A stretch of DNA of 64,000 nucleotides from Flavobacteriales bacterium (GCA_024103275.1 JAGFIV010000050.1:1-64000), one strand, 5' to 3'. Positions 52,407 to 61,860 are shown, counted from the stretch's first letter. Made by a program: numbers and translations. The notes: generated by a model not told the origin, from the letters alone.

Positions 52407-54359
52407 CTAGCCCACCACCACCCGGCCCGTCACCACGGCAAAAGCCTTCTTGGCATCCTGCAGGGCCATCAGCACCTTCATCACCCGTTCCATTTCCAAG
52501 GGGTCGGTGAGTGCCTTCAGTTCATCCTGCCGCGCCTTCAGCATGCGGTCCACGCGCCGTTCCTTCACCATGTTCAAGGTCTGCTGCACCGCGCTCCGCA
52601 GCAGCTGCTGCTCCTTGGGGACATGGATCTTGTGCATGGCCTCCCAGTTCGGGCTCAGCACATGCCGGTCGGACAACAGGTCGATGGCAAGGTCGCGCCA
52701 CTGCGGGTCCGCCGCATCGGTGTATCGGTGGGGGCTGATGTCCTCGCCGTTGTTCAGCGCCTTCCGATAGTCCAGGTAAATGGCCGCGCAGACGGGATCT
52801 TCCAGCTCGATGTCGTCCGTGGCAAATGACTGGAAAATGAATCCGGCCACGGTGTATTCCTCCTCCAACGGGTTGTCATCGGCATCGAGCAACTGCACCG
52901 TGATCTTCTCTCCCCCATACATCAGCAGCAGGCGCAACAGGTCGCGCTCCAGGGCGGCCGATCCGTCATCCAGCTGCACCGGCGGCTGGGGCATGGCCAA
53001 GGCGGGGTCCGGCGGCTCTTCGGGCAGTTCCGCCCCTGCGGTGCGCCTTCGGAGGGCGCGCCGGAGCACCTTGTTCAACTCGCTCAACAGGGCCTGTTCG
53101 GCCACCTCCAGCAGTTTGGCGCACTGCTTCACATACAGCGAGCGCAGCACATGGTCCGGCACCAAGGCGATGCTTTCCACCAGCTCGTGGATGGCGGCCG
53201 CCTTGCGCACGGGATCCTCGCCGGCCTCGGCCACCAGCAGGTCGGCCTTGAAGGCGAGGAAATCCTTGGCGGCATCGCCGATGTACGCCTGGATGTCGCT
53301 GCTGGCATGCTTGCGCGCGAAGCTGTCCGGGTCGTCGCCCTCGGGGAAGGCCACCACCTTCACGCTCAGGCCTTCCTTCAGGACCAGGTCGATGCCCCTG
53401 AGCGAGGCCTTCATGCCGGCCGCGTCGCCATCGTAGAGGATGGTGACGGCGGGCGCGAACCGCTTGATCAGCCGCACCTGCTCCTCGGTGAGGCTGGTGC
53501 CGCTGCTGGCCACCACGTTGCGGATGCCGGCCTGGTGCAGGCTGATCACGTCCGTGTAGCCTTCCACCAGCAGGCAGGCCTGCTGCTCCACGATGGCTTT
53601 CTTGGCGTGCGCGATGCCGTACAGCGACCGGCTCTTCACATACAAGGGGCTCTCCGGGCTGTTGAAGTACTTGGGGAGCTTTTTGTCGCTGCGCAGGGTG
53701 CGGGCGCCGAAGGCGATGGGCTGGCCGCCGAGGCCGAGGATGGGGAAGGTCACCCGTCCCTGGAAGAAATCCCACGGGGTGCCGTCCTCGCGCCTTTTGA
53801 TCCACCCGGCCGATTCCAGCAGCTCCGTTGCCAGGCCATGGGCCAGCGCCGCTTGGGCAAAGGCATCACCCTTGGCGGGCACGTAGCCCAGCTGGAATTC
53901 CCGGATGGTCGCCTCCCGAAACCCGCGCTCCGTGAAATAGGACAGGCCGACCCGCCGTCCTTCCTCAGTATTCCAGAGTTGGTCCACGCTCCAATCCAAC
54001 GCCCATTGCTGCACCACGGCCAGGCTCTCGCGCTCACTCTGCTCCAGCTGCTGCTCGGGCGACTGTTCCTCTTCCTCCAACTCGATGTTGTACCGCTTGG
54101 CCAGCCAGCGGACGGCCTCCACGAAAGAAAGGTGTTCGTGTTTTTGAAGGAAGGTGATGGCATCCCCGCTTTCACCGCAGCCGAAGCACTTGTAGATGCC
54201 CATGTGCGGGTTCACGTTGAACGAAGGCGTCTTCTCGTTGTGGAACGGGCACAGCCCCAGGTAGCGCGGCCCCTTGTGCTTGAGGTTGATGAAATCGCCC
54301 AGCACCTCCTCGATGCGGACGGCATCCTTCACTTGTTGTATGGAGCTGGCGGTGATCAC
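52407..54359 (-). CDS. dnaG: DNA primase
   Basis: Makes RNA primers for chromosome replication with DnaB. 650 aa. The N-terminal CHC2 zinc finger is complete (CPFHNEKTPSF...YKCFGCGESGD), then the catalytic core with the Toprim acidic residues in LLVEGYTDVI, YDGDAAG and GDDPDSFAR. The last 200 residues are the less conserved DnaB-binding part, with a low-complexity PEEPPDPALAMPQPP linker. There is no in-frame ATG near the conserved start; GTG at 54359 (VITASSIQQVKDAVRIEEV) is chosen. A TAAATTCG box lies 33 bases upstream, overlapping the stop of the preceding lipoprotein gene. Confidence 0.95.
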   Translation of the reverse strand: MITASSIQQVKDAVRIEEVLGDFINLKHKGPRYLGLCPFHNEKTPSFNVNPHMGIYKCFGCGESGDAITFLQKHEHLSFVEAVRWLAKRYNIELEEEEQSPEQQLEQSERESLAVVQQWALDWSVDQLWNTEEGRRVGLSYFTERGFREATIREFQLGYVPAKGDAFAQAALAHGLATELLESAGWIKRREDGTPWDFFQGRVTFPILGLGGQPIAFGARTLRSDKKLPKYFNSPESPLYVKSRSLYGIAHAKKAIVEQQACLLVEGYTDVISLHQAGIRNVVASSGTSLTEEQVRLIKRFAPAVTILYDGDAAGMKASLRGIDLVLKEGLSVKVVAFPEGDDPDSFARKHASSDIQAYIGDAAKDFLAFKADLLVAEAGEDPVRKAAAIHELVESIALVPDHVLRSLYVKQCAKLLEVAEQALLSELNKVLRRALRRRTAGAELPEEPPDPALAMPQPPVQLDDGSAALERDLLRLLLMYGGEKITVQLLDADDNPLEEEYTVAGFIFQSFATDDIELEDPVCAAIYLDYRKALNNGEDISPHRYTDAADPQWRDLAIDLLSDRHVLSPNWEAMHKIHVPKEQQLLRSAVQQTLNMVKERRVDRMLKARQDELKALTDPLEMERVMKVLMALQDAKKAFAVVTGRVVVG

Positions 54360-54392
54360 GGTATACGCTGCCGGGCCAGGATCCCGGCCCCG

Positions 54393-54400
54393 CGAATTTA
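54393..54400 (-). promoter_or_regulatory. -7 box (TAAATTCG) of dnaG
   Basis: Minus-strand TAAATTCG; identical to the leuS box. It overlaps the last codon and stop of the lipoprotein gene. Confidence 0.5.
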
Positions 54401-54877
54401 CCGCCCGGCCGGGGCGTTGCCGGTGTCGTTGATAATTGTCCCCAGGCTGTCGTACTCCACCGTGCGGGCCAGGTTGCCTTGGTCGTCGTAGAACCTCCAT
54501 GTTCCCGTCTCACGGCCGTTCCGGTGCTGCCCGGTATAATACATGGCGCCGTTCGCCCGGAAGGCCGTGGTGATGCCTTGCAGTACGCCATCGCGGTACT
54601 CGCTGCGGCTGCGCACCCGCCCGTTCGGGAAATAGGTGGTCCAGATCCCTTGGCGCCGGCCATTCACCATTTGGCCCTCCAACTCCAGCCTGCCTTGGGC
54701 ATCATAGGCTTTCACCGGGCCATCCGTTACGGTGTCGGCCCCCTTCGAACGATTCCCGGCCTGGGTGGTCGCCGGGGCGGCTTCCGGGGCCGCTTGCCGG
54801 TCCGCGCCCTGCGGGTTGCAGGCCGCCAAGGCCAGCAGGACCAACACCAACCTAAGCCTCGCTCCGTGATGGATCAT
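54398..54877 (-). CDS. MORN-repeat (YwqK-like) lipoprotein
   Basis: 159 aa. The lipobox LALAAC places the acylated cysteine at residue 20. After a low-complexity linker come four to five MORN-variant repeats: YDAQGRLELEGQMVNGRRQG, WTTYFPNGRVRSRSEYRDG, AFRANGAMYYTGQHRNGRETG, WRFYDDQGNLARTVEYDSLG. The family is often labelled toxin-antitoxin YwqK antitoxin, but nothing here supports a toxin partner. Its start overlaps the stop of the polyprenyl synthase gene (ATGA). Confidence 0.85.
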   Translation of the reverse strand: MIHHGARLRLVLVLLALAACNPQGADRQAAPEAAPATTQAGNRSKGADTVTDGPVKAYDAQGRLELEGQMVNGRRQGIWTTYFPNGRVRSRSEYRDGVLQGITTAFRANGAMYYTGQHRNGRETGTWRFYDDQGNLARTVEYDSLGTIINDTGNAPAGR

Positions 54878-55884
54878 TTGTTGCGCTCCACGGTCATGTC
54901 CAACAAGCCTTCCAAGGCCCGCCGGGCCTCGTTCGCAGGCATTTGGTGCAGCAGTTCCAAGGCCCGGTCGCGCTGCCCATACATGCGCTCCCGCGCATAG
55001 GCCACCCCTCCGGCCTCCACCACCTTGGCCACCAGGCGGGCCACGGCCTTGCCATCGCCGCTTTCGTGCTTCACCACGCGCACCATCCAGCGGCGGTCCT
55101 TGGCATCCACCTTTTGGAGGGCATGGATCAGCGGCAGGGTGAGCTTGCCTTCCTTGATGTCGATCCCGGTGGGCTTGCCCAGGTCCAGGCCCGCGCCGTA
55201 GTCGAACAGGTCATCCTTGATCTGGAACGCCGTGCCCGCATAGGTGCCGAACCGGTGCATGCGGTCCACTTCCTCCGCGCTGGCGCCGGCGGCAAGCGCA
55301 CCGCTGGCGCAGCAGGCCGCGATCAGGCTGGCCGTCTTCTTCCGGATGATGTCGAAGTACACGTCCTCCCTGAAGTTCAGGCCCCGGGCCTTCTCCATCT
55401 GCAGCAGCTCCCCCTCGCTCATTTCGCGAACGGCCGTGCTCACGATCTCCAGAAGGCCGAATTGTTTTTGCTCCACGGCCAGCAAAAGCCCTTTGCTCAG
55501 CAGGTAGTCCCCCACCAGCACGGCGATCTTGTTCTTCCACAGGGCATTGACGCTGAAGAAGCCCCTGCGCATGTTGCTGTCGTCCACCACGTCATCGTGC
55601 ACCAACGTGGCCGTGTGCAACAGCTCGATCAGCGAGGCGGCGGTATAGCAGGCATCGTTCACCGGCCCGAACAGGCGGGCGCTGAGCAAGGTGAAGAGCG
55701 GCCTGATCTGCTTGCCTTTCCGCTGGACGATGTAGTGCATCACCCGGTCCAGCAGGGCCACCTTGCTGCCCATGGCCTTGCGGAAATGTTGTTCGAAGCG
55801 GTCCATCTCCGCCGCCACCGGCCCACGGATCCCCGATAAGGACCGTGGAATGGTCGCAGTCTGTTCCGCAAGCTCCGGTCCCAT
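54874..55884 (-). CDS. Trans-polyprenyl diphosphate synthase
   Basis: Condenses isopentenyl diphosphate onto an allylic diphosphate to make the side chain of menaquinone (octaprenyl-type, by family). 336 aa. Substrate residues GKQIRP near 60, first aspartate-rich motif LVHDDVVDDSNMRRG near 95, GDYLLSK, and second aspartate-rich motif FQIKDDLFDYG near 215, followed by GKPTGIDIKEGKLTLPLIHAL. Small residues before the first motif fit a long-chain product, but length cannot be fixed by eye. CATCTTTG lies just before the ATG as a possible -7 element. Coupled to the lipoprotein downstream. IspD in this window supplies the same isoprenoid pathway. Confidence 0.9.
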   Translation of the reverse strand: MGPELAEQTATIPRSLSGIRGPVAAEMDRFEQHFRKAMGSKVALLDRVMHYIVQRKGKQIRPLFTLLSARLFGPVNDACYTAASLIELLHTATLVHDDVVDDSNMRRGFFSVNALWKNKIAVLVGDYLLSKGLLLAVEQKQFGLLEIVSTAVREMSEGELLQMEKARGLNFREDVYFDIIRKKTASLIAACCASGALAAGASAEEVDRMHRFGTYAGTAFQIKDDLFDYGAGLDLGKPTGIDIKEGKLTLPLIHALQKVDAKDRRWMVRVVKHESGDGKAVARLVAKVVEAGGVAYARERMYGQRDRALELLHQMPANEARRALEGLLDMTVERNK

Positions 55885-55943
55885 GATGCAAAGATGGGAC
55901 GTGCGGCCGGATCGCCGGCCGCGCCGGAAATGCGCGGGCCGCG

Positions 55944-55951
55944 TACATTAG
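55944..55951 (+). promoter_or_regulatory. Possible -7 box (TACATTAG)
   Basis: Ends 4 bases before the ATG of the 239-aa exported protein, implying a leaderless message; same octamer as at 37501. Confidence 0.45.
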
Positions 55952-55955
55952 GCAC

Positions 55956-56675
55956 ATGAAGCGCCGCTTCGTAGCCTTGTTGCCGGTGTTGCCGTTCCTG
56001 CTTTCGGGGCCGGCGGCCGTGGCGCAGAAGGCCAAGGCGCATGAGGCCCGCGTGGTGCTGTACAAGGAGCGTCGGGCGGCCCAATGGGACACGGTGATGT
56101 GCGTGAAGAACGTGCTGAAGATCAATCCTACGGTGTTCCTGCGCGGCGAGATCCCGCTGTACTACGAGCGGGCCCTTTCGCCGCGGCTGAGCGCGGAGGT
56201 GGCCGCAGGCATCACCATGCGCAACTACCTGGGCGGCGGCTTCAGCGGCGACCTGCCGGACGACTTCAGCGCGGGCACCAAGATCCTGGCACGGCCCGCG
56301 GCGCACCTGGGGTTCCGGTGGTACCTGACGGACGACCTTGAACCGCAAGGGGTCTATCTCCATGGCGAGTTCGTGTACCTAGACCACAGCAAGGACATCT
56401 TCATGAAGGACAGCACGGGCCATGTCACCGACCTCAGCCTGCGCGACCGGCGCGTGTACAACGATGTCCGGCTGTACCTGGGCTACCAGCGCCTGTCCTC
56501 CACGAACAACTGGCTGTTCGATGCCTATTGCGGCATCGGCTTGCGCAACCGGGCGATCACGGCGGTGAAGGAACACTTGGACCTGGGCGAGCGCCTCTGG
56601 TCCTACGCCATCGAGGAAAAGCACGACAATGTGGCGGCCCTGTTCCTGGGCGTGAAGGTCGGCTACGGCTTTTGA
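55956..56675 (+). CDS. Exported protein, probable small outer-membrane barrel
   Basis: 239 aa with signal peptide MKRRFVALLPVLPFLLSGPA...AQ. The mature chain alternates polar and aromatic residues in strand-like blocks (EIPLYYERALSPRLSAEVAAG, AAHLGFRWYLTDD, VYLHGEFVYLD, VRLYLGYQRLSS, WLFDAYCGIGLRNR) and ends AALFLGVKVGYGF with a terminal Phe, which fits an outer-membrane barrel of about eight to ten strands. No family recognised. Its last 13 bases overlap the convergent rlmN. Confidence 0.72.
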   Translation: MKRRFVALLPVLPFLLSGPAAVAQKAKAHEARVVLYKERRAAQWDTVMCVKNVLKINPTVFLRGEIPLYYERALSPRLSAEVAAGITMRNYLGGGFSGDLPDDFSAGTKILARPAAHLGFRWYLTDDLEPQGVYLHGEFVYLDHSKDIFMKDSTGHVTDLSLRDRRVYNDVRLYLGYQRLSSTNNWLFDAYCGIGLRNRAITAVKEHLDLGERLWSYAIEEKHDNVAALFLGVKVGYGF

Positions 56676-57757
56676 CCCGCCGGCTTCAACAGCCGTTCAC
56701 CCGCCGCCAGCGCAGGTTCGTTCTTGTTGGCCAGTTGGCCGCAAGCTGCATCGATGTCGCGGCCCCGGCTGCGGCGGATGCGCGCGGTGATCCCCTTGCC
56801 CTCGAGGAAGGACCGGAACGCATCGGCCCGTTCTGCCGGGGTGCGCTGGAAGCGGCCGTCGCCGGTGGGGTTGTACTCGATCAGGTTCACCTTGGCGTGC
56901 AGCCGGGCACAGATGCGCGCCAGGTCCCGCGCATCCTCCAGCGAATCGTTCAGGTCGCGGAAGAGGATGTACTCGAAGGTGACGGGCTTGCCGGTCAGGC
57001 GCGTGTAGTGTTGCAGGGCGCCGATGAGTTCCTCGATGTTGTTGGAGTCGTTGATGGGCATCATCGTGCCCCGCTTGGCATCGGTGGGGGCATGCAGCGA
57101 GAGGGCCAGGTTGAACTTGGCCCCGTCATCGCCCAGTTTGCGGATCATCTTGGCGATGCCTGCGGTGCTCACGGTGATGCGCCTGGGGCTCATGTCCATG
57201 CCGTCGGGCGCACAGATGTGCGCGATGCTGCCCATCACGTTCGCGTAGTTGAGCAAGGGTTCGCCCATGCCCATGTACACGATGTTGGTGAGCGGCCTTT
57301 GCAGGCGTTCCTCCGCCATGCGTGCGATGTTCACCACCTGGTCCACGATCTCGCCGGCGGTGAGGTTGCGTATGCGCCTCAACTGCCCCGTGGCGCAGAA
57401 GGCACAGTTCAGGCTGCAGCCCACCTGGCAGCTTACGCACGCGGTGATACGGCTTTGCGTGGGGATCAGGACGCCTTCCACCACATGGCCGTCCCACGTG
57501 CGGAACGCGCATTTCACGGTACCGTCCGTGCTGTTCTGCTCCTCGGCCACCGTCAGCGGGCGCAGCACCGAGCGCTCCGCCAGCGCCGCCCGGAACGACT
57601 TGGGGAGGTCGCTCATGTCCCCGATCGCGGAGGCGTGCTTCTTCCACAGCCATTCCCACACCTGTTTCGCGCGGTAAGGCTTCTCACCCAGCTCCGCCAC
57701 AAGCGCGGACACTTCCTCCTTCGATAGTTCGCGGAGGTCGATGGGCTTGGTGTTCAT
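56663..57757 (-). CDS. rlmN: Dual-specificity 23S rRNA / tRNA adenine-C2 methyltransferase
   Basis: Radical-SAM enzyme that methylates A2503 of 23S rRNA and A37 of some tRNAs. 364 aa. The cluster motif C-x3-C-x2-C is CSLNCAFC within the CVSCQVG..ATGQLR stretch near residue 125; MGMGEPLLNY, VSTAGI and LALSLHAPTD follow; the C-terminal methyl-carrying cysteine is in ACGQLAN near 340. ACCTTTGC upstream of the ATG may be part of a -7 element with G for T at the first base. It stands alone next to a MITE-like element. Confidence 0.95.
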   Translation of the reverse strand: MNTKPIDLRELSKEEVSALVAELGEKPYRAKQVWEWLWKKHASAIGDMSDLPKSFRAALAERSVLRPLTVAEEQNSTDGTVKCAFRTWDGHVVEGVLIPTQSRITACVSCQVGCSLNCAFCATGQLRRIRNLTAGEIVDQVVNIARMAEERLQRPLTNIVYMGMGEPLLNYANVMGSIAHICAPDGMDMSPRRITVSTAGIAKMIRKLGDDGAKFNLALSLHAPTDAKRGTMMPINDSNNIEELIGALQHYTRLTGKPVTFEYILFRDLNDSLEDARDLARICARLHAKVNLIEYNPTGDGRFQRTPAERADAFRSFLEGKGITARIRRSRGRDIDAACGQLANKNEPALAAGERLLKPAGQKP

Positions 57758-57917
57758 GCCGCAAAGGTCGGGATTCGCGCCCGCTTCCTGCCGTTGCGCG
57801 TCGCTTTAGGGCGATATGCCCCGACAGCCCAAGGCTTTTTCCGGATGTCCCCGCAACGTGGCCGACGAGCGGGCCTGGATCCCATCCCCCATGACGTGAT
57901 CCCACGCGGAAAGCGTA

Positions 57918-58080
57918 ATACCATTTCGCATTAAGGATTGGTCCAGAGATACGCAGCTATTTTTTCGCAGGACGAGCCGAAGAGGTGGTTGCGTAGCCGA
58001 AGCTACGAAGCCGCCTCTTCGGTGAAGTAGTGTGGAAAAAGAGCAAGTAGATGGGGCCAAGCTTTATTGCGAGATGGTAT
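57918..58080. mobile_element. 163-bp MITE-like element with terminal inverted repeats and an internal hairpin
   Basis: The ends ATACCATTTCGCATTAA (57918-57934) and, inverted, ATACCATCTCGCAATAA (58064-58080) match at 15 of 17 positions. Inside, 57979-57997 and 58002-58020 form a 19-bp near-perfect stem around a CGAA loop (one mismatch, two wobbles). The base composition is more AT-rich than the neighbours (TATTTTTTCG, GGAAAAAGAGC). There is no open frame. It fills the gap between rlmN and ispD. No transposase in the window matches it, so it would be a non-autonomous element or a repeated extragenic structure. Confidence 0.65.
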
Positions 58081-58186
58081 GACCACCAACCGTACCGGTG
58101 CGCCCACGGCATCGAAGGCCAAGCGATTGCCCTTGGAGAGGATAGGATGGTCCGCGAACAGGTCCAACTTCGGGACGGTATGGATG

Positions 58187-58858
58187 CTACCGGCTCCTCC
58201 CGGCCAAGAGTGCTTCGGCCAGCCGCAGGTCCAGCGGGGTGGTCACCTTGAAGTTGCGCTCCTCCCCCTCCACCAGGAAAAGCTCGATGCCCAGTCGTTC
58301 CACCATGGTGGCCTCATCGGTGAACGCGGGTTCAAAAGGCAGCCCGAAGGCCTTGCGCAGCAGGTGGGCCCGGAAACACTGGGGCGTCTGTACCATGCGC
58401 AGCTGCGAACGGTCGATGGCCCGGGAGGAGCCGCCCGACACTTGCCGCACGGAGGAGCTCACCGGCACCACCGGGATGGCGGCACCGTGTTCCAGGGCAG
58501 CTTCCATGCAGCGGCCGATCAGGGCCGGGTCCGCCAAGGGGCGCGCCCCGTCATGCACCGCCACCAGGCCGTCGTGTTTCACGCCATCCAGGCCCGCCCT
58601 CACCGAATGGAACCGCTCCGCGCCGCCCGGGACGACCCGATGCTCCGGTAGTGGCCCATGCCCGGCACACAACCTCCCCCAAGCCCCGATCTGATCCCGC
58701 GGCAGGACCACCACCAGCTCCATGTCCGCATCGTAGCGATGAAAGGCCCCGATGGCATGGAACAGCATCGGCTTCCCGGCCAAGGGCAGGAACTGTTTAG
58801 GGACATCGCTCCCGAAGCGCCGGCCCGATCCGCCCGCTACAATGATGGCCGTCTTCAT
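58187..58858 (-). CDS. ispD: 2-C-methyl-D-erythritol 4-phosphate cytidylyltransferase
   Basis: Third step of the MEP isoprenoid pathway: CTP plus MEP gives CDP-ME. 223 aa. The CTP-binding start is MKTAIIVAGGSGRRFGSDVP with KQFLPLAGKP, then VVPGGAERFHSVRAGL, VAVHDGARPL, QTPQCFRAHLL and FTDEATMVE near the end. MKTA at 58858 fits the family; MDGK eight codons earlier is possible. It follows queA on the same strand with an 80-base gap and can be read as the end of the ftsX-queA block. Confidence 0.93.
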   Translation of the reverse strand: MKTAIIVAGGSGRRFGSDVPKQFLPLAGKPMLFHAIGAFHRYDADMELVVVLPRDQIGAWGRLCAGHGPLPEHRVVPGGAERFHSVRAGLDGVKHDGLVAVHDGARPLADPALIGRCMEAALEHGAAIPVVPVSSSVRQVSGGSSRAIDRSQLRMVQTPQCFRAHLLRKAFGLPFEPAFTDEATMVERLGIELFLVEGEERNFKVTTPLDLRLAEALLAGRSR

Positions 58859-58938
58859 GGCCTTAACGGGTTTGCCGTCCATCCTCGGGGATCCACTTTC
58901 CGCCAGCGTCTCTTCCGCCGCCGTGGCCGCGCCAAGGG

Positions 58939-59988
58939 TCAGATGATCAGCATCGCATCGCCGTAACTGAAGAAGCGGTACTTCTCCTTGATGGCGACCT
59001 TGTACGCATTCCACACCTTCTCATAGCCCCCGAAGGCCGCCACCATCATCAACAGGGTGCTTTCGGGCATGTGGAAATTGGTGAGCATGCGGTCCGCCAC
59101 GGTGAACTCGTATGGGGGGAAGATGAACTTGTTCGTCCACCCGTTGTAGGGCTTGATGTGCTCATCGGTGCTCACGCTGCTCTCGATGGCACGCATGGTG
59201 GTGGTGCCCACGCAGCACACGTGGCGCTTGGCGTCCTTGCTGGCGTTGATCACGTCGCAGGCCGCCTGGTTGATGGCCACCTGCTCGCTGTCCATCTTGT
59301 GCTTGGTGAGGTCCTCCACTTCCACGGGCCTGAAAGTGCCCAGGCCCACATGCAAGGTCACGTAAGCGAAATTGATGCCCTTGAGCTCGGCACGCTTCAT
59401 CACCTCGCGGCTGAAGTGGATGCCTGCGGTGGGCGCGGCCACGGCCCCTTCATGCCGCGCAAAGATGGTCTGGTACCTTTCGGCATCGCTCGTCTCCAGG
59501 TCCCGCTTGATGTAGTGGGGCAAGGGCGTCTCGCCCATCTCGGTGATGGTCTTCTTGAATTCCTCGTAGCTCCCGTCGAACAGGAAACGCAGCGTACGGC
59601 CCCGGCTGGTGGTGTTGTCGATCACCTCGGCCACCAGCTCGTCGTCCTTCCCGAAATAGAGCTTGTTGCCGATGCGGATCTTGCGGGCAGGATCCACCAC
59701 CACGTCCCATAGCAGGCTGTCGCGGTTGAGCTCGCGCAGCAGGAACACCTCGATCTTGGCACCGGTCTTCTCCTTGTTGCCCCACATGCGGGCGGGGAAG
59801 ACCTTGGTGTCATTGACGACGAAGGTGTCCCCCTCGTCGAAGTAGTCCAGGATGTTCTTGAATTTCTTGTGCTCGATCTTGCCTGTCTTGCGGTCCATCA
59901 CCATCAGTTTCGCGCCATCGCGATCCTTGGTGGGGTACATGGCAATGAGTTCCTTGGGGACGTCGAACTTGAATGCGGCTAATTTCAT
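58939..59988 (-). CDS. queA: S-adenosylmethionine:tRNA ribosyltransferase-isomerase
   Basis: Converts preQ1 in tRNA to epoxyqueuosine. 349 aa, family length. It has [20 protein letters not shown], the [14 protein letters not shown] motif near 58, [15 protein letters not shown] near 180, and the [24 protein letters not shown] block, then [11 protein letters not shown] and [13 protein letters not shown]. The other queuosine genes are not here. It has its own TACCTTCG box and a hairpin leader, so it may be expressed separately from truB upstream. Confidence 0.95.
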   Translation of the reverse strand: MKLAAFKFDVPKELIAMYPTKDRDGAKLMVMDRKTGKIEHKKFKNILDYFDEGDTFVVNDTKVFPARMWGNKEKTGAKIEVFLLRELNRDSLLWDVVVDPARKIRIGNKLYFGKDDELVAEVIDNTTSRGRTLRFLFDGSYEEFKKTITEMGETPLPHYIKRDLETSDAERYQTIFARHEGAVAAPTAGIHFSREVMKRAELKGINFAYVTLHVGLGTFRPVEVEDLTKHKMDSEQVAINQAACDVINASKDAKRHVCCVGTTTMRAIESSVSTDEHIKPYNGWTNKFIFPPYEFTVADRMLTNFHMPESTLLMMVAAFGGYEKVWNAYKVAIKEKYRFFSYGDAMLII

Positions 59989-59996
59989 GATGTGGC

Positions 59997-60014
59997 CGGG
60001 GCTTACAGGCCCCG
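59997..60014 (-). promoter_or_regulatory. Leader hairpin of queA
   Basis: CGGGGC and GCCCCG pair around a 6-base loop between the queA promoter box and ATG. In plus orientation it is followed by TTTT, but no plus-strand gene ends here, so a 5' leader role is more likely. Confidence 0.4.
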
Positions 60015-60033
60015 TTTTGGTATTTTAGGGCTG

Positions 60034-60041
60034 CGAAGGTA
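60034..60041 (-). promoter_or_regulatory. -7 box (TACCTTCG) of queA
   Basis: Minus-strand TACCTTCG followed by CAGCC, 45 bases before the queA ATG. Confidence 0.5.
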
Positions 60042-60076
60042 CAAAAACCGGAGGCTGTTATGTATCCTACTGGATA

Positions 60077-60793
60077 TCAATCACCTAAGTCTCTTCCGGC
60101 GGCCCATTGGTCCAGCCAGGCCGACCACTCCTCAGGAGTACGGGCCTGCCGGACGTGAAAGCCACCGCTCGCGGTACGCCTCAGCGCCGACAGGAAGGCC
60201 CCGCACCCGAGGGCCTCGCCGATGTCATGCGCCAAGGATCGGATATAGGTGCCCTTGCTGCAATCCACCTCCACGGTCACCTCCGCGCCGTGCATGTGCA
60301 GCAGTTCCAGCCGATGGATGGCCAGCGGCACGGGCGGCAGCTCCACGGTTTCCCCGCTGCGTGCCAGGTGGTAGGCCTTTTCGCCCTTGTACCGCTTGGC
60401 GGAAAAGGCGGGCGGCCGCTGCAGGATGTTGCCGGTGAAGTGCTTCAGCACCTGGCGAACCTCTTGCTCACCGATGTGTTCCCACGGGCGTTCCCGTACC
60501 ACTTCGGTCTCGGCATCGTAGCTGGGGGTGGTACTGCCCAGCCGGAGCGTGGCCACGTAGGACTTGTCCTCGTCCGTCAACCGGGGAAGGTCCTTGGTGC
60601 ATTTCCCGGTGCCCACGATGAGCAGCCCGCTGGCCAACGGGTCCAGCGTACCCGCATGCCCCACCTTCACTTTCTGTCCGGTCAGTGCGCGCAGGGCCCC
60701 GCGGATCTTGTTCACCACGTTGAAGCTGGTCCAACCCACGGGCTTGTCCACCAGCAGGATGGCACCGGCCACCGGATCCGGTTTCGCGCTCAT
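60077..60793 (-). CDS. truB: tRNA pseudouridine-55 synthase
   Basis: Isomerises U55 in the T loop of nearly all tRNAs. 238 aa, bacterial short form. [20 protein letters not shown], the catalytic block [15 protein letters not shown] with nucleophile Asp51, [25 protein letters not shown] and [15 protein letters not shown] are all in place. Its ATG overlaps the uppP stop by 4 bases, so it is translated from the same message. Confidence 0.96.
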   Translation of the reverse strand: MSAKPDPVAGAILLVDKPVGWTSFNVVNKIRGALRALTGQKVKVGHAGTLDPLASGLLIVGTGKCTKDLPRLTDEDKSYVATLRLGSTTPSYDAETEVVRERPWEHIGEQEVRQVLKHFTGNILQRPPAFSAKRYKGEKAYHLARSGETVELPPVPLAIHRLELLHMHGAEVTVEVDCSKGTYIRSLAHDIGEALGCGAFLSALRRTASGGFHVRQARTPEEWSAWLDQWAAGRDLGD

Positions 60794-61578
60794 GCCATGT
60801 TCAGGTCGGTGCCCATGGCCAGCAGGACCAGCAGCAGGGTGCCAACGGCGATGCGGTACCACCCGAAGGCCTTGAAGCCATGCTTGGTGAGGAAGCCGAC
60901 GAACCCGCGGATGGCCAACAGGGCCACCACGAAGGCCACGGCATTGCCCAGCAACAGGATACCCAGGTTGTCCCCGGCAAAAAGGTCGTGGTCGACCCTC
61001 CAGCCTTGCACCAGCTTGTACCCCGAGGCGGCCGCCATGGTAGGCACGGCGAGAAAGAAGGAAAACTCCGCCGCATGCTTGCGGGTGAGGCCCAAGGCCA
61101 TGCCCCCGATGATGGTGGCCGCCGAGCGGGATACGCCCGGTACCAGGGCCAGGCACTGGAACACGCCGATGCCGAAGGCCCGCGCATAGGACACGTCGTT
61201 CACTCCCTTCGGCTGAAACCAACGGTCCACGAACAGCAGCACGATGCCGCCCAGCAGCAGGGCTGCGGCCACCACCGCCACGTTCTCCAGCAGGCGGTCG
61301 ATGGCATCGCCGAACAGCAGTCCGAAGATGGCTGCGGGGATGAAGGCCACCAGCAATTTCCAATAAAACCCCAGCGAACGGAGGAACCGCCGCCAGTAAA
61401 GCACCACCACCGAGAGGATGGCCCCGAACTGGATGTTGACCATGTAGGCCTTGGTGAACCCGGTGGGTTCCAGCCCCAGCAGGGCCTGCACGATCACCAT
61501 GTGGCCGGTGCTGGATACGGGCAGGAACTCGGTGAGCCCCTCCACGATGGCAATGACAATGGCCTCAAACAACGACAT
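60790..61578 (-). CDS. uppP: Undecaprenyl-diphosphatase
   Basis: Recycles the cell-wall lipid carrier by removing a phosphate from undecaprenyl diphosphate at the inner membrane. 262 aa with about eight helices. Active-site motifs are [15 protein letters not shown] near residue 13 and [11 protein letters not shown] near 157. It lies between DUF3098 and truB, an order typical of Flavobacteriales. Confidence 0.95.
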   Translation of the reverse strand: MSLFEAIVIAIVEGLTEFLPVSSTGHMVIVQALLGLEPTGFTKAYMVNIQFGAILSVVVLYWRRFLRSLGFYWKLLVAFIPAAIFGLLFGDAIDRLLENVAVVAAALLLGGIVLLFVDRWFQPKGVNDVSYARAFGIGVFQCLALVPGVSRSAATIIGGMALGLTRKHAAEFSFFLAVPTMAAASGYKLVQGWRVDHDLFAGDNLGILLLGNAVAFVVALLAIRGFVGFLTKHGFKAFGWYRIAVGTLLLVLLAMGTDLNMA

Positions 61579-61613
61579 GCCGGAACTTCACCGTTCGCCA
61601 CCAGGCTTGGCGC

Positions 61614-61859
61614 TCAGGCACCGGGGCGCGGTTTGCGCATGATCGCATAGATGATGAACACGTAGCCCACCAGGCAGGTGATGGGTGCAATGGTGATGCG
61701 CCGCGAGCTGAACAGCTCGGCTTCATTGAACACGTTGGGGTCGCCGCTGCCCCCGCCGCTCATCAGGATGAAGCCGAGGATGACGATGCCGATGCCGATC
61801 AGCAGCAGCTTGTAATTCAGTGGTTCAAAGGCCAGTTCGTCCTCGGTTTTGGCAGCCAT
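61614..61859 (-). CDS. DUF3098 family small membrane protein
   Basis: 81 aa with two membrane helices ([20 protein letters not shown] and [19 protein letters not shown]) joined by a loop [12 protein letters not shown]. This matches the DUF3098 family, which sits after ftsX throughout Bacteroidota; function unknown. It starts 1 base after the ftsX stop, so it is co-translated and may assist FtsX. Confidence 0.9.
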   Translation of the reverse strand: MAAKTEDELAFEPLNYKLLLIGIGIVILGFILMSGGGSGDPNVFNEAELFSSRRITIAPITCLVGYVFIIYAIMRKPRPGA

Positions 61860-61860
61860 G

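Noticed and set aside
54398-54877. MORN-repeat lipoprotein as an antitoxin of a toxin-antitoxin pair
   Set aside because: No small toxin gene is adjacent; it is coupled to a polyprenyl synthase and has a lipobox.
59990-60020. preQ1 riboswitch in front of queA
   Set aside because: Only a plain 6-bp hairpin is present; the compact pseudoknot pattern and A-rich tail are missing.
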